Part shown: positions 46,093-57,234 of the stretch, in pieces
How the letters are laid out: every line of letters starts with the position of its first letter
How positions within the stretch are numbered: position 1 is the stretch's first letter
Assembly (NCBI GenBank): GCA_035079385.1
Contig: JAVHKY010000056.1
Location: forward strand, 5,959,501-6,023,500
DNA from: Aspidiotus rigidus
Taxonomy: Eukaryota > Arthropoda > Insecta > Hemiptera > Diaspididae
Reading direction: 5' to 3'
DNA length: 64,000 bases
Program-made: the position numbers and the translations under genes
The notes under the pieces: generated by a model
Told to the model about the DNA's origin: nothing
The model's input: only the letters and a program-made list of their open reading frames with translations
Database searches by the model: none

Positions 46093-49000
46093 ATGGCGAA
46101 TTTGAAGGCGCCGACGTACACTCTAACTATACTGGAATATTCTTTGCTAATTGGCGGTATTTCGATCGATAAAATACATCATAAATATGAAAAATTTTAC
46201 GTCATATCATTCATTGCGTTCGTGGTGATTGGAGGCTGCGCGATTTTCGTCATCTTTGATCAGGTGACTGCCATCAGCGAGAAGACAGAAGTTGTGTACG
46301 CCCTGTTTGGTGCCAAGTGCGTGGGTATGGTTTTTCTTACTTTTCAGTTAAACAAAACAAGATTACGAGAAATCTATTTTAAAATCGAGAACATGTACGA
46401 TCGAGTTGACGATTTTGCGGAAATATCGAATCGACTGTGTGCGAAAATTGTTTCCAAGTATAAAATACACGTAATTTTAATGGTAGTATTCACATTCAGT
46501 ATACCGCCGATGATCGCTACGTTTACTAAAGCACCATTGGGAGACCTGAGAACATTAATAATTCCCTCCTGGTATCCGTGGTCGAAGACTACGACATCCG
46601 GTTACTTACTCACCATAACTGTTCAAGTACTTACCATGCTAGCTGCCTATTCATTGCTGGTGTCTGTGGTAGCCTTCATAGCCGCAAGTGTAATAGCAAT
46701 TTACGTCAATTATCAACTACTAACGGAAAAATTGACTGGTTTAGATTCTTCGACAGATGATTCGTGGGAAGCTGAAATGAAGATATTGATAGCTCAGCAT
46801 TCATATTTGATGAAGTAAGGGAAATTTGATTATTTTTGCTTTTCGCGAACCCTCAAACAAGTTTTTGATCTTCGATTATTCATGAAAAGCTTGTTGTTCC
46901 TAGTTGCACTTCTCTACAAAAATTACAGAATTTAGGAAATTTACGATAAATTTTCCCTCAGTCTGAAGACTTAAATCCGATCTCAAAGTGTTCCGCACTC
47001 TTTTATTCTATAAATTCTTCTGTTAATAGAACCTACGAATCATCACCATCCTTTCCACCTTTTCTCCCATTAGGCCATTCTTGATCATCCCCGATTCCCT
47101 AGCATCACTTAATGCTATCTTCAGCCGCTTTGTTGATATGTTTCATATCTTTACTCTGCCCTGAACCCTAATTTGAAATTTTGCGAGTCCCCCCCCCCCT
47201 CACCCATATCTACCCCTAGTTTATACTAGATCAGTGTACTGAAATTATACTAGGTTTATACTAGGTGTACGCTCCTTTATACTAGGTCTTTATTTTGCTG
47301 TTCGCTGAATTTAGGAGAGAGTTACCTAGTTTATTTTTGAATTACTAACTGTTATTCTATAAAATTATTCGAAGTGTTCAAAATATTATTCAAACCTCGG
47401 AACCATTCGATACAACCTCCTTATGTACTCTTCACTTTGTTTGTCTACTTTTAAGATGCGCATTCCTGCTCCAAGGAGGTGAGCCGAGGGGGGGCTACCC
47501 AAAAGCTATTAGCTTTAATACCCTAAAGCTATTAGCTTGAAATATTCTAAAGTAGAATCATACTAAACTCAGAAGGAGAGGGAACGAGCGGAGCGAGTGA
47601 ACCTCCCAAAAGCCATTAGTTTGAAATATTCTAAAGTAGAATCATACTAAGCCCAGGAGGGAGGCGAACGAGCGGAGAAAAAGAACCCCCAAAAGCTATC
47701 AACTTGAAATATTCTAAAGTAGACTTATACTAGTCCAAGAATGGGGGCTCACTCGCGCGCGTGGGGAACAAGAAGGTAATACTCACCGGTCAAGCAAAGC
47801 AAGCATGTCAAAGACGAACTAGTATGCTACCTTATAGAAGACATGAAACATGATCTTCGTTTATTTGGCTACGCCAGAACATTTTTTTAGCGGGGAACCC
47901 GCTATCCATTTTGTTAGGAGATTACATCCTCAGAAAACGTCCGCGTCCGCGAAGTTAGTAACCTAAGGTTAGGTCAAGTTACGGGACTTAGAAGAATTTC
48001 GAGTCTCGAGCTATATATGAAAGGAGGGGGACTTAAAGAATTTCGAGTCTCGAGCTATATATGATAGGAGGGGGGGGGGGGGGACTTGGAAGAATTTTGA
48101 CTTTCGAGCTACCGTCCGCCGTCCAACCAAAAACTTAGAAAAATTTTGAGACTCGAGCTATATATGATAGGAGGGGGACTTAGAAGAATTTCAAGTCTCG
48201 AGCTATATATGATAGGAGGGAATGTAGAATGATAATTTCGATTTGAATTATATGACAAGATTATCAACTCAGTTCCACACCACCTGAGAGGTCGAGTTAA
48301 GGAATTGCGGGTTCCCCGCTGCCATTGCAACGTCTGCAATGGCTTCTAATTTGTTTTCTCCTATCCACTCATAAATTGTATTCGAAATAAGCAACGAATC
48401 AGCCATCAGTCTCCCTTTCTTCCCTTCCCTCACGCCTCGACTTCCCTCAGCATATCAAAAAAAAAAAAACACCACCTAAGCCCGATTCACTCACTGATCT
48501 CACCTCATATCTTACTCATACAAGCTAGCCCAAATTAAAAATAATCCTCGGAGACTCTTCAAATCAACTCACTTGCAGAAAAGGCTCGCCTCAGAATAGG
48601 TCAAACCGGACTCACACAAACCCATCTCATCACTCATGTTATAAATTTTTTATGCCATTTGTGATCCAAGATCTACAAAATGTTGAGAAAATTCACTACT
48701 CCCACCCCTGTTCATTTTGTAACGGGTGTAATTCCTCATTTTCATAGCGAAGTGTCAGTAAAAGACAGAGAATCTGAAGAATTAGCATCTGTTTATAGGT
48801 CTGCGTCTCTGGACCTCATTATTAAGATATTCATCAATTTAACATTGCTCCCTTTCTTATTCGATATTTTTACAGAAGTAGTCGCCATCGCCATGAGGTT
48901 CCTTTGTCGCAGAAAATTCTGGATTTTAGTTTCCCTAATCTTGTCTCTTGTGGGCACATTTCTGACTTCTAAGATCATGATAACCCGGGCAGATAAAAGT

Positions 49001-50032
49001 TTTAGCCTTAAAAGCCTTGCGTTGTAGATTATTGAATGAGAATATTCCGTTGTTGTTGCAATAGCACTGAATCATTCAATCCTCACTCAACGGAGGAGCT
49101 ATTAGTCTTTTTATATGCCAGCTTTGTTTGTCCTATTGAAAGTTGTTCATTCACAAGCTCGATATACAACACCTATCTTGGGAGGTGGTCCCCAATTACA
49201 ATCACTCTTTTGACGTAAGTTAGACTGGATTTTGGTCGTCAGGTAGTAAGCCTAACAATCATTTGCATATAAAATGCTACACTACGTGTCTGACATACTA
49301 GCTTTGGCCCTTTTTTTTTTTTTTTTCAAAGGCAACCAAACCTAGGCAGCATTCTTATAAAGAAAAATTTCAAGTTTCAGTCGAGAAGTCACAGAATTAG
49401 CAGTGAATTTCGTCAACGTACTCCTGTATACCGTATTCGGAGAAGTTGTTTCGCTTATTTCAGTTTTCGTCCAAGTAAAAATCTCTCCAGAGAAATGAAC
49501 AATAATATTTCTCATAAGAGAATGTCTGGAAATTTAAAATAAAATCTCATTTCCAGGTTGAAAGAGAACATCTTTATAAACTGAAATTAGTGTCTGCGTG
49601 TTCTATCATGATGTCGTCATTCTTCTCATATTGCGTTGCCGGGGAAAAACTGCTGAATTTGGTAGGTAAACTACGTTAGAAAAATAAGTCGTGTTTTTTT
49701 TTTTTTTTTTTTTTTTTTCGTGAAGAAATTATCTACTGTAATACCTATAATGATAGCAATATCTCCTTCTCAGTGAGTTCCACGAAAAAATTATTGTGTT
49801 TTTGATTATTTATTCCCTGTTTCAGAAAGATGATGTGAAGTATGCATTCTATGAAACACAATGGTACAATAAAGATATGAAGACTCGAAGAATTATATTA
49901 TTGTTCATGATACTAAATAAAAATCCAATAAGACTGAAGGCATTTGACATGTATCATATAAATTTACCTTTCACCCTCGCTATTGCAAGAAAATGTTACA
50001 CTGTTGTACAATTCTTGCAAACCATTTTATAA
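46093..50032 (+). CDS. Insect odorant receptor (OR B)
   Basis: Olfactory receptor subunit of the same superfamily as OR A. The four-exon model is 46093-46814, 49381-49474, 49557-49661, 49826-50032, 375 residues, introns in phases 2, 0, 0 exactly as in OR A. Features: several hydrophobic segments in exon 1, the IPSWYPWSK motif, a second exon with VTELAVNFVNVLLYTVFGE, and a C-terminal exon with AFYETQWYN, KTRRIILLFM, IRLKAFDM and a last hydrophobic helix, as in the 7tm_6 family. The first intron is 2.6 kb because it is filled with repeats (tandem units at 47499-47740, minisatellite at 47985-48230, LINE scraps); the other two introns are 82 and 164 bases. All junctions keep frame and no stops interrupt the exons, so the gene looks functional despite the repeat load. 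Confidence 0.88.
47030..47125 (+). pseudogene. LINE RNase H scrap in OR B intron 1
   Basis: A short stretch encodes IIPDSLASLNAIFS, matching the DSL motif of LINE RNase H domains, with decay on both sides. It matches in wording the relic near 54110 (IISDSL). Confidence 0.4.
47205..48345 (+). repeat. Composite dispersed repeat R3 in OR B intron 1
   Basis: Three modules in order: TATACTAGGT words (47218-47290); three tandem units of about 85-110 bases beginning AAAAGCTATTAGCTTGAAAT (47499-47740), each with a GAACGAGCGGAG segment; and four to five units of a 45-48 base minisatellite reading GAGCTATATATGATAGGAGG plus GGACTTAGAAGAATTTCGAG (47985-48230), with a long G run at 48067-48083. AGCGGGGAACCCGCT at 47888 and its partner at 48306 bracket the last part. 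Pieces of the first and last modules recur at 9526-9930 and, inverted, at 60650-60925. Confidence 0.6.
48420..48665 (+). pseudogene. LINE C-terminal scrap
   Basis: Near 48583-48640 the strand encodes LRIGQTGLTHTHLITHV followed by FLCHL, matching the LRxGHTxLTHxHL...CxxC end region of jockey-group LINE polyproteins. Stops surround it. Confidence 0.5.
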
Positions 50033-50136
50033 TGTACATAACATAGAAACCTTGAGTAACTATACAACGTAATTTGATGAGCTGATATTCAACTAAACAA
50101 AATTATAATACTTTGTACATAGTAATAGTAAACCAA

Positions 50137-51430
50137 GTAGTATAGAACACTTATCATTGCACCTTTAAATTTGACCAAATTATTTCCATCAAAAAATTTA
50201 TCCTAAAATGTAACCTAAAATATTACCCTCTAAAATACAATAAATAAGGTAAATTCTTTACCTATGATTTTTTCAATGCTCACGAACGTTCAGGCAAAAT
50301 TTATTACCGCTATTTAGCCTTATTCAAGCTTTATCTGACAGATTACATTTTTGACAAGGTAATAGGTACACAAGAAAATTTTTTACCATGCAAGTACGTA
50401 TAGAACACTTATCATTACACCTTTAAATTTGACCAATTTCCATCAAAATTTTACTCCTAAAATTTGACACCCTCTGAAATACAATAAATAAGGTAAATTC
50501 TTTACCTATGATTTTCTCAACGCTCACGAACGTTCAGGCATAATTTATTCCATTATTTAGTCTTATTCAAGCTTTATCTGACAGATTTCATTTTTGACAA
50601 GGTATAGGTACATAGGAAAAATTTTTACCATGCAAGTACGTATAGGACACTTATTATCGCACCGTTAAATTTGACCAAATTGATATTATTTCCAGCAAAA
50701 TTATACTCCTATAATTTGACCTAAAATATTGCCCAAAATTTATTCTCTAGAATACAATAAATAAGGTAAATTCTTTACCTTACCTATGATTTTTTCAACG
50801 CTCACGAACGTTCAGGCAAAATTTATTAACGTTATTTAACCTTATTTAAGCTTTATCTGACAGAAATTACTGTCACTAAGGATACATTTTTTTTCACCAA
50901 GGTGGGTATACATCAGTATTTCATTTTTGACAATGTAGGTACTCAGGAACATCAATGACAACATCGAAGAAAAGCTCCACAATACTCGAAAAAGTAAACT
51001 GGAGGGCAATTTGCAAGAACTGCAAAAAAATATACAGGAAGCCGCGAGCCCGCTTTCGGTTAAACAACCATTCTCAAGCGTAGTTCTTCTCCTCCGTCGT
51101 TGTAATTGTTCTATTTTCCCATCTCGTCGAGTCGCTTTTTATGTACGAACAAAGCAATTCTATCAATGAGAACACTTCTTTACTTTCACATATACCAAGT
51201 ACGTTTAAAACACTTTCTGGGCACTGTCAAATTTGTCCAAATAGGTATCATTTTCATCACCTAAAATTTGACCCAAAATATTGCCCCAAAATTTATTCTC
51301 CAAATTATGATAAATGAGGTAAATTTTTTACCTTATTTTAGAAGGGGTTAAATTTTCAACCTCTTACTACGTCTATGATTTTTTCAGCCCTCACAAACGT
51401 TCAGGCATAATTTATTACCAATATTTAGCA
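50137..51430. repeat. Tandem array of about 240-bp units
   Basis: Four unit starts (GTACGTATAGAACACTTAT or close variants) lie at 50137, 50394, 50636 and 51199. Each unit contains AAATTTGACC, AATACAATAAATAAGGTAAA, TTCTTTACCTATGATTTT, GCTCACGAACGTTCAGGCA and AAGCTTTATCTGACAG. The third unit is interrupted by a Penelope-like tail fragment (50968-51120). After 51430 a shorter, degraded run of ACAAACGTTCAGGCT-type words continues to about 51660. It lies just downstream of odorant receptor B. Confidence 0.7.
50968..51120 (-). mobile_element. Penelope-like element tail fragment
   Basis: Reverse-strand relative of the fragment at 20885-21064: it shares CGAAGAAAAGCTCCACAATA, GTAAACTGGAGGGCAATTTG and the variant hammerhead-like motif at 51043-51080 (minus strand: CGC, TTGAGAAT, GGTT/AACC stem, GAAA, then GCG closing stem I). 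Its stem III (GCGGGC) is no longer self-complementary, a point change from the copy at 20947. Confidence 0.5.
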
Positions 51431-51989
51431 AGGACACTAGGTCATCAAACAAATGTTCAGGCTCAAAAAATCTTGGTTTTAGTCATCAAACAAAAGGTGC
51501 ACAAACGTGCAGGCTAAAACAATTTCAGGACACTCCAGGACACTAAGGTGTACAAACGTTCGGGCTAAAAAAAATTTTAGGACACTCAGGCTCAAAAAAT
51601 CTTGACTTAGTATTGAACTTTTCAACACTCGGGTGCACAAACATTCAGGCACCCCATCATGCACGGATAATTATAAACTCTGTGGAATGTCCTCTGAAAA
51701 GAACGCCCATTCTATTCGTAGTATTTTCTGAATTTTCATTGTATTTCATAGAAATTGGTATCAATGAAAGAGGATATTTTTCCGAACATTTTGGTTCATT
51801 TTTCACTTCTCTGTCTCGATTAGGGGCAGGGCTATACCTCTCCTAATCACGCGAATACGATTGGCGGTTGTACTGTATTGTACCGTAAAAAAAAAAAAAA
51901 AATAGTTCAACGCGTTGTGTAGTCGCGACTCAATTTTCTACTGAGCTTATTTTTAATGAAGATCATTTTACCGACTTTTCGTAGAAAAG

Positions 51990-52110
51990 CGAGTATTACA
52001 CCCGTCACAGTTGTCGCAAAAAGAGGGGGAAATAAACTTTCTCGACGTTTTAGAGGTCATAGATCATCGCTACGTCATTAAAAAAATTTCAGGTTTCCTT
52101 ATATATACAT
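51990..52110 (+). repeat. Dispersed repeat R2, copy 2
   Basis: Direct-orientation relative of 34557-34690, sharing GTATTACACC, AAACTTTCTCGACGTTTTAG (diverged), AGGTCATAGATCA and ATTTCAGGTTTCCTT in the same order and spacing. Class unknown. Confidence 0.45.
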
Positions 52111-52130
52111 ATATGTATAACATCAGTGTC

Positions 52131-52370
52131 GATCTGACGAAAGTTAACTCGAAACACACGAATGAATGAACTTTTATAATAAAATTACAGCTAATTCAAA
52201 ACGATGTCGCTTCGAGTTCGTTAGAAAGAAAGCGAAAGAAAAGCTACACAAAAAGAACGTGCGAAACGTAAGCAAGCAAAAATACAAAGTGAGAATTCGT
52301 AACGTAGACAGACGCGATAAAACGGCCAGCAAGATAAAACGAGTCGTCGATAAGAGGAGTACTTCTTACA
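52131..52370 (-). repeat. Candidate 3' LTR of the gypsy element
   Basis: Downstream of the gypsy integrase stop on the minus strand comes a purine run (GGGATGGGGGGA) followed at once by TGTAAGAAGT at 52370, the classical layout of a polypurine tract and LTR start. A TATAAAAG box follows inside at about 52176-52170. The far end, near ...GACA at 52131, is a guess because no second LTR is present for comparison. Confidence 0.45.
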
Positions 52371-52446
52371 TCCCCCCATCCCAGACGTTTAAGAGCGGCA
52401 AAAGGAAGCTGACAACTTAAAGTTAAATACAACAAATAATTACAAT

Positions 52447-53960
52447 TTAGGGTGACAATGGAACAATTTTACTCGCGTGATATGACCTGTACGGAAGTGG
52501 TCCGTGACCCACTTTTATTTCAAATACATTATTACTTAGTCTACAGGTTATGGGGTACGGACCAATGCATAAAACATCAAGTTTCTTACGATTTAACTTA
52601 TTACCATCGGCTACAAATATGAGATCGCCAATTTTAAAATCAATCAGGCGTTTATTTTTGTCGTACCGCTTTTTATTATACTCATGAGACTTTATAGTAT
52701 TTTCTAGTGTCGTCATCTTATCGGCTTGATAATCGGGAGGACTAAGGAAGAGAGGAGGTAAAGGCGAAGAAGGAACGCCTGTGAGAAGATACGAAGGCGA
52801 AAAGGTAGTAACACTATGAGGGGTTGAATTATACTGTCTAACACATTGTTTAGCCATAGTTGACAAACAGGAACGGGAAGAACGGGCGGGATCATTCTTC
52901 AGACATCGAATTCGATTAATTAAGCTCTGGTTTGCTCTCTCGTTCAAACCATTAGAGAAAGGACAGTCAATGGCAGTAAAGATGTGCTGGATATTAGACT
53001 TAGAACAGTAGGAATGGAAGTCGCTAGATGATAGTCCTCCGTACTGATCCATGAGCAAGGTACTAATGGGGTGAGACTGCTGGACAGAGTCGATAAGAGA
53101 GACCATCTCTTTAGCAGATTGTCCTCTAGAACAAAGGATCCACGCGAATTGTGAAAAATGATCCATCAGTAGATGGATATAACGCATAGATGAGGAGCTA
53201 TCGGTGAGACCGCCGATTGTGTCGAGCGACATGACTTCATAAGGCCGAGTAGCTGGACCTAGGTGACCTAGCTTGTCTCGAAGACGAGCTCACCGGGACT
53301 TATTCATGATACAAACGTTGCAGGATTTGCAGAATGAAAGTACTGAACGAGTCATCCTTGGAAAATGGAAGTGACTTCGAAGGATAGAGAACATGTGTTT
53401 TGGACCAATATGTCCGTAATGGGAATGGATTCTGGAAATTAAGTCCCTGCCCGATCGTTCATCCAAAGCGATGTACTCCTTATCATAGAATTTGCGAAAG
53501 ATAATGCCGTGACGAAAAATATCGTCATCAGAACGGGATAAGTTCTTCTGTGATTCCACTATGTCGTTCAGAGAAAGAAAGTTAAAGGAAGGCATGATCG
53601 GTTCCGAAATGGCTGTGTCGGGTAGAGGGGGGTTCACCGGATTGCGGGAAAGGCAATCGGCCTCGCAGTTCTGTTTCCGGGATGGTAGACTACTTCAAAA
53701 TCAAACTGCGAGAGCTCAAGCGCAAGATCACCGAGCTCCTCGTCCGGACGAGCCTTTAGATTCATATGCTCGAGGGGCTTATGATCGGTTACTACAGTGA
53801 AATGGCGTCCAATAAGCCAGTAACGCCAATAGCGTATGGCCTCGCGTTTAGCAAGACTTTCGATATATATGGCTTTCTTCTTTTTTTGGGTTTCGGTAAG
53901 TTTCCTCGAAAAATAGGCCACGGGCTTCTCGAGACCATCGGGCTGAGTCTTTGAAAACAA
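52447..53960 (-). pseudogene. Ty3/gypsy retrotransposon pol, 3' half (RNase H and integrase)
   Basis: Reading on the minus strand: the end of the RT/RNase H region (53960-53634: FSKTQPDGLEKPVAYFSRKL, VVTDHKPLEHM, VVYHPGN), then the integrase zinc finger (HSHYGHIG...FCKSCNVC, H2C2), then the integrase core, MSLDTIGGL, LLMDQYGGL and NGLNERANQS carrying the D, D, E residues, and a C-terminal YRSYHASKIVPL. Damage: a frameshift near 53680 (the reading continues as CEADCLSRNPV in another frame) and a single in-frame TGA at 53290-53292. Everything upstream of 53960 (gag, protease, most of RT) is missing. Otherwise the frame is open, so the loss is fairly recent. Confidence 0.8.
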
Positions 53961-53984
53961 AAAAATACTTACGCAGCCACGTAA

Positions 53985-54420
53985 GTAACATACGACTTTT
54001 TACCTCTGCCTGCACTCCAACTTATTCTGTAAATTGTTCTCTCAATAAGGCTCACACATCCTTACCGTCGCTCTCTCTCTCTCTCTCTCTCCCTTCTAAT
54101 TCATTCTTTATCATCTCCGATTCCCTGACATATCATTTAATGTTATCCCCAGCCACTCTTCTTTTCATCCACTCATAAATTGATGTATTCATGTTCTCAT
54201 TGCTACCTTCTATGCCAACTCCATTTTAATATTCTTCATCTGGATATCTGGCCACAAGAGCATCCCAATGAGCGAAAAAAATCGACAAAGCAGCCAAAAC
54301 GGCAAACAATCACGCATCCGCGAGCTCTCCAAACACATTAACACATTAATCACCCGTGCACATGACATGATCAATACACCTATAACACGAGAAACACAAA
54401 ACAAAGGATTGATTATTTTA
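53985..54420 (+). pseudogene. LINE RNase H relic
   Basis: Contains a (CT)n run (54071-54092), then FFIISDSLT near 54104-54132, then about 110 bases later WISGHKSIP, continued in another frame as KKIDKAAKTANNH. Together these are the DSL and GHxGIxGNExADxAAK motifs of the RNase H domain in jockey/I-type LINEs. Frameshifts break it. Confidence 0.55.
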
Positions 54421-55240
54421 GGTACTCTGAAATGAATTTAGAGAAACATATTGCTGGTCAATCTAGAGTCTCAAGTATTAAAAACAGTTCACAAATAAAA
54501 CGTAAGACAAGAAATTAAGTAGAACCTAAACCGAGTAAAATATTGCGGCATCTATTGAATAGACATCGCACTGGTACTACTTTTGATGAGGATGCTGTGT
54601 AAATGCTCGTAAGATAGCGCGTATTTTGTTACAATAGTTCATCGATTTTCCGATAGATAGTTCATGATTCATGAAACAAAGAATTTATTTTAGGGTAGGT
54701 ATAGAATTAAATAAATCCGAGCTTCATCATACATTCATATTTTTCTAGTTTTTCTATTCCTTCTACATATTTTCAATCGAAAAATTTCATTACCGAATGA
54801 ATCAAGCTCCTTATTGTGCGCGATATATTTTATCCTTTTAATGTATCAAAGTGTACGTCTTACCCAATAAAATGTGGTCTAAATTGCCACACTGATGCTA
54901 CAGTGCTTTCAGTTTCTGAAAAGACCATATTTTCTGGGTAATTTTCAAGTAAATTGTAATTATTAGAGACTTGACCTCAAAAGTCGGAGAAAAAATTTAC
55001 TAAAAATAGGATGGTTCGCAACTTGAACAATGACATTCAAAAAATTATCGCGAATAATTTGAAAACCCTTTTCTTCGTCTTCTTTGGTTCAGGGTTGAAA
55101 ATTTTTTCTAGCCCTCAAATTAGGTCAAGATCATGATAACTTTACGCATACTGCACACGCGGACAAGCCTAATTTTTTCTGCGGATGTATTTACCCTATA
55201 TTATAAAATCATAAGACGACCTCTCTCAGACCACTAGAAA
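54421..55240. other. No gene seen
   Basis: AT-rich DNA that leads into the tandem array starting near 55244. The last 150 bases may be a very diverged unit of that array. Confidence 0.35.
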
Positions 55241-55243
55241 ACA

Positions 55244-55757
55244 TGAATAAAAACTCCAATATCTTCATTTCTGATTAAGACACAGAGATAATCCAACGCG
55301 CAAGTTACTCAGTAATAAATTATTGATCAGATGTACTTTTAAACATCAAATTTCGTCTATTAGGGAAGGCGGTACAGGGGCACAACGCGAAAATTTCTTC
55401 AATCCCACCAAAAAAAATGAATAAAAATGATAAAATCTTCAGTTGGAATTAATATACCAGTATAGGAATGACCAAACGCGCAGTTTATTCACTAAAGAAT
55501 TCTCAATCAGGTGTACCTTTACACATCAAATTTCGTCCATTGGGGAAGGTGCTACGGAGCAATTTTTCAATTTTGATCTGACGACGAAAAATTTTATTTT
55601 ATTTTTTTTTATTTTAGATTGTTTTATTTTTTGAGGTGGTGCCGACAACAGTTCGTGGACCAATTACTGCCGACACCACCTTTACATACTTTACTACACT
55701 TGAACAGTAATACTAATAATAATTACAATAATTCTAACTAATTAATAATAAAAAAAA

Positions 55758-55799
<42 letters not shown>

Positions 55800-57230
55800 C
55801 CCATCCACATGAATCACACCTCATATACACCTCACTCATGTTCTGCACGTTCATCTCCCCTTCCTATCCACCTTGCATTACCCTACCTCACATACTTCAG
55901 TCATATTTTTATACCTATTCACTCAACGGCCTTACTGAGTATCTCCACAAGTGTCCTTTTCAATATATTCCTATTCAGATGGAAAATGTCCAGGTCCGGG
56001 TATTCCCCACTTATCTCATTATAGCGCTCCAAGGCCCTATTGATGATTCTGTGTTTGAGAGCATTGGTGCGCGATGTTAAGGGATAGAAGGTATGTTTTT
56101 CTCTTTATCTTTGTATTCCTCCTGTTCTAGGAACTCGTATATGTACCCTTTCCAAGGTACCCGGCTCCTTTATTCTCCCATGTATTATGTCGCGCAGGAA
56201 CATTATTGAAGTTAAGATGCGCCTTTCCTTCAATGCCAGTATCTGAAACCCCCGCAATAGCTCTCTATATTCCATATCCGTTGGCCAGTATACTCAAACA
56301 TCCTATAATATATGTACCTCAAGAATCTTTTTTGAGTCGCTTCAATTGCATCAGAAATAATTTTTGAATGGGGATCCCATATGAGGTTCCCGAATTCCAA
56401 ATTCGATCTTACTAGAGAGTAGTATAGCATATTGAGTGTCCTTATTTCTTTGAAAAGTCTAGAGTTCCTGATAATAAAGCCTAGCTGTCTTTTTGCTTTT
56501 TTATTTTTTGGAGGTTGTGAGTTTTGAAATCTGCGCGTTTGTTAATGCTAATTCCTAGGTCTCGAACCCAATCGACCTCCTCCAAAATATCACTATTCAT
56601 CATATACAAAAGCTGATAATCATCAATGTTATTTTTTTAGTAAAAATTATTTTCTCGCATTTTTTACTCCATTCTCTATAGTGCGAAATATTTCAAGATC
56701 GTCAGCATACATCGCTTGAGTTCTTAACCTCAGGTATAATATCATTGATAAATAGTAAGAAGAGGAGGGGACCAAGATTCGATCCCTGGGGAACTCCCGA
56801 CGGACACAGAAACTTGCGCGACTCATTATTTTTATAGCTTACATACTGCCATCTTCCTGCTAAGTACGATTTTATAAATCTCAGAGCTTCCTCAGTGAAA
56901 CCCATGCACTCCAGTTTATTAATTAGGATATTGTGATTCACCTTATCGAATGCTTTTTGAAAATCAATATAGATGGCGTCCACTTGGAGTCCCTGATCGA
57001 AATTTTCGGAGAGGTACTGAACAAAACACACAAGGTGAATAAAAATTGTTATTACTTCGGTTCTAATTGAGATACAGAAATGATTATACGGCCATGTTAC
57101 TCAGCAGAGAATTTTTAATTGAATGTACTTTCACAAGTTAAATTTGTTCTATTTGGGGAGGCTCTAGAGCGGAACATCGCGAAAATTTCTTCAATTCCGA
57201 TGAAAAATTTACAAACAAAAGTTTGAAATG
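55244..57230. repeat. About 175-bp tandem repeat split by a LINE
   Basis: Units begin TGAATAAAAA at 55244 and 55419. Each carries a TTACTCAG-like block, TGTAC.TTT(A)CACATCAAAT, TTCGTC.ATT.GGGAAGG, and GCGAAAATTTCTTCAAT (decayed in the second). A third unit starts TGAATAAAAATTG at 57035, immediately after the LINE that occupies 55588-57034. Confidence 0.6.
55588..57034 (-). mobile_element. LINE (non-LTR retrotransposon), 5'-truncated
   Basis: Minus-strand reverse transcriptase fragments: 57031-56702 encodes AIYIDFQKAFDKVNHNIL, SYLAGRWQYV and PSGVPQGSNLGPLLFLLFIN; after a frameshift near 56700, MYADDLEIFRTIENG gives the catalytic YADD. Further on come ISINKRADF, YYSLVRSNLEFGNLIWDP and ATQKRFLRY, the usual C-terminal LINE region, with several stops. 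The minus-strand 3' end is an A-rich tail (T-rich at 55588-55640 on plus), and an (AC)n microsatellite lies inside at 55765-55799. The 5' end of the element, including any endonuclease, is missing. CR1/jockey-like by motif; clade not settled. Confidence 0.75.
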
Positions 57231-57234
57231 GAAA

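Noticed and set aside
48680..49027. 115-codon frame in OR B intron 1 with hydrophobic segments
   Set aside because: Lies inside the intron next to LINE scraps; it does not join the receptor in frame and has no receptor motif.
50137..51430. CRISPR-like array (regular repeats)
   Set aside because: Units of about 240 bp with no short repeat/unique spacer plan, in a eukaryotic genome: a satellite-type tandem repeat.
52166..52420. 84-codon Lys/Arg-rich open frame on the plus strand
   Set aside because: It is antisense to the gypsy 3' LTR and polypurine tract; the basic composition comes from LTR sequence.
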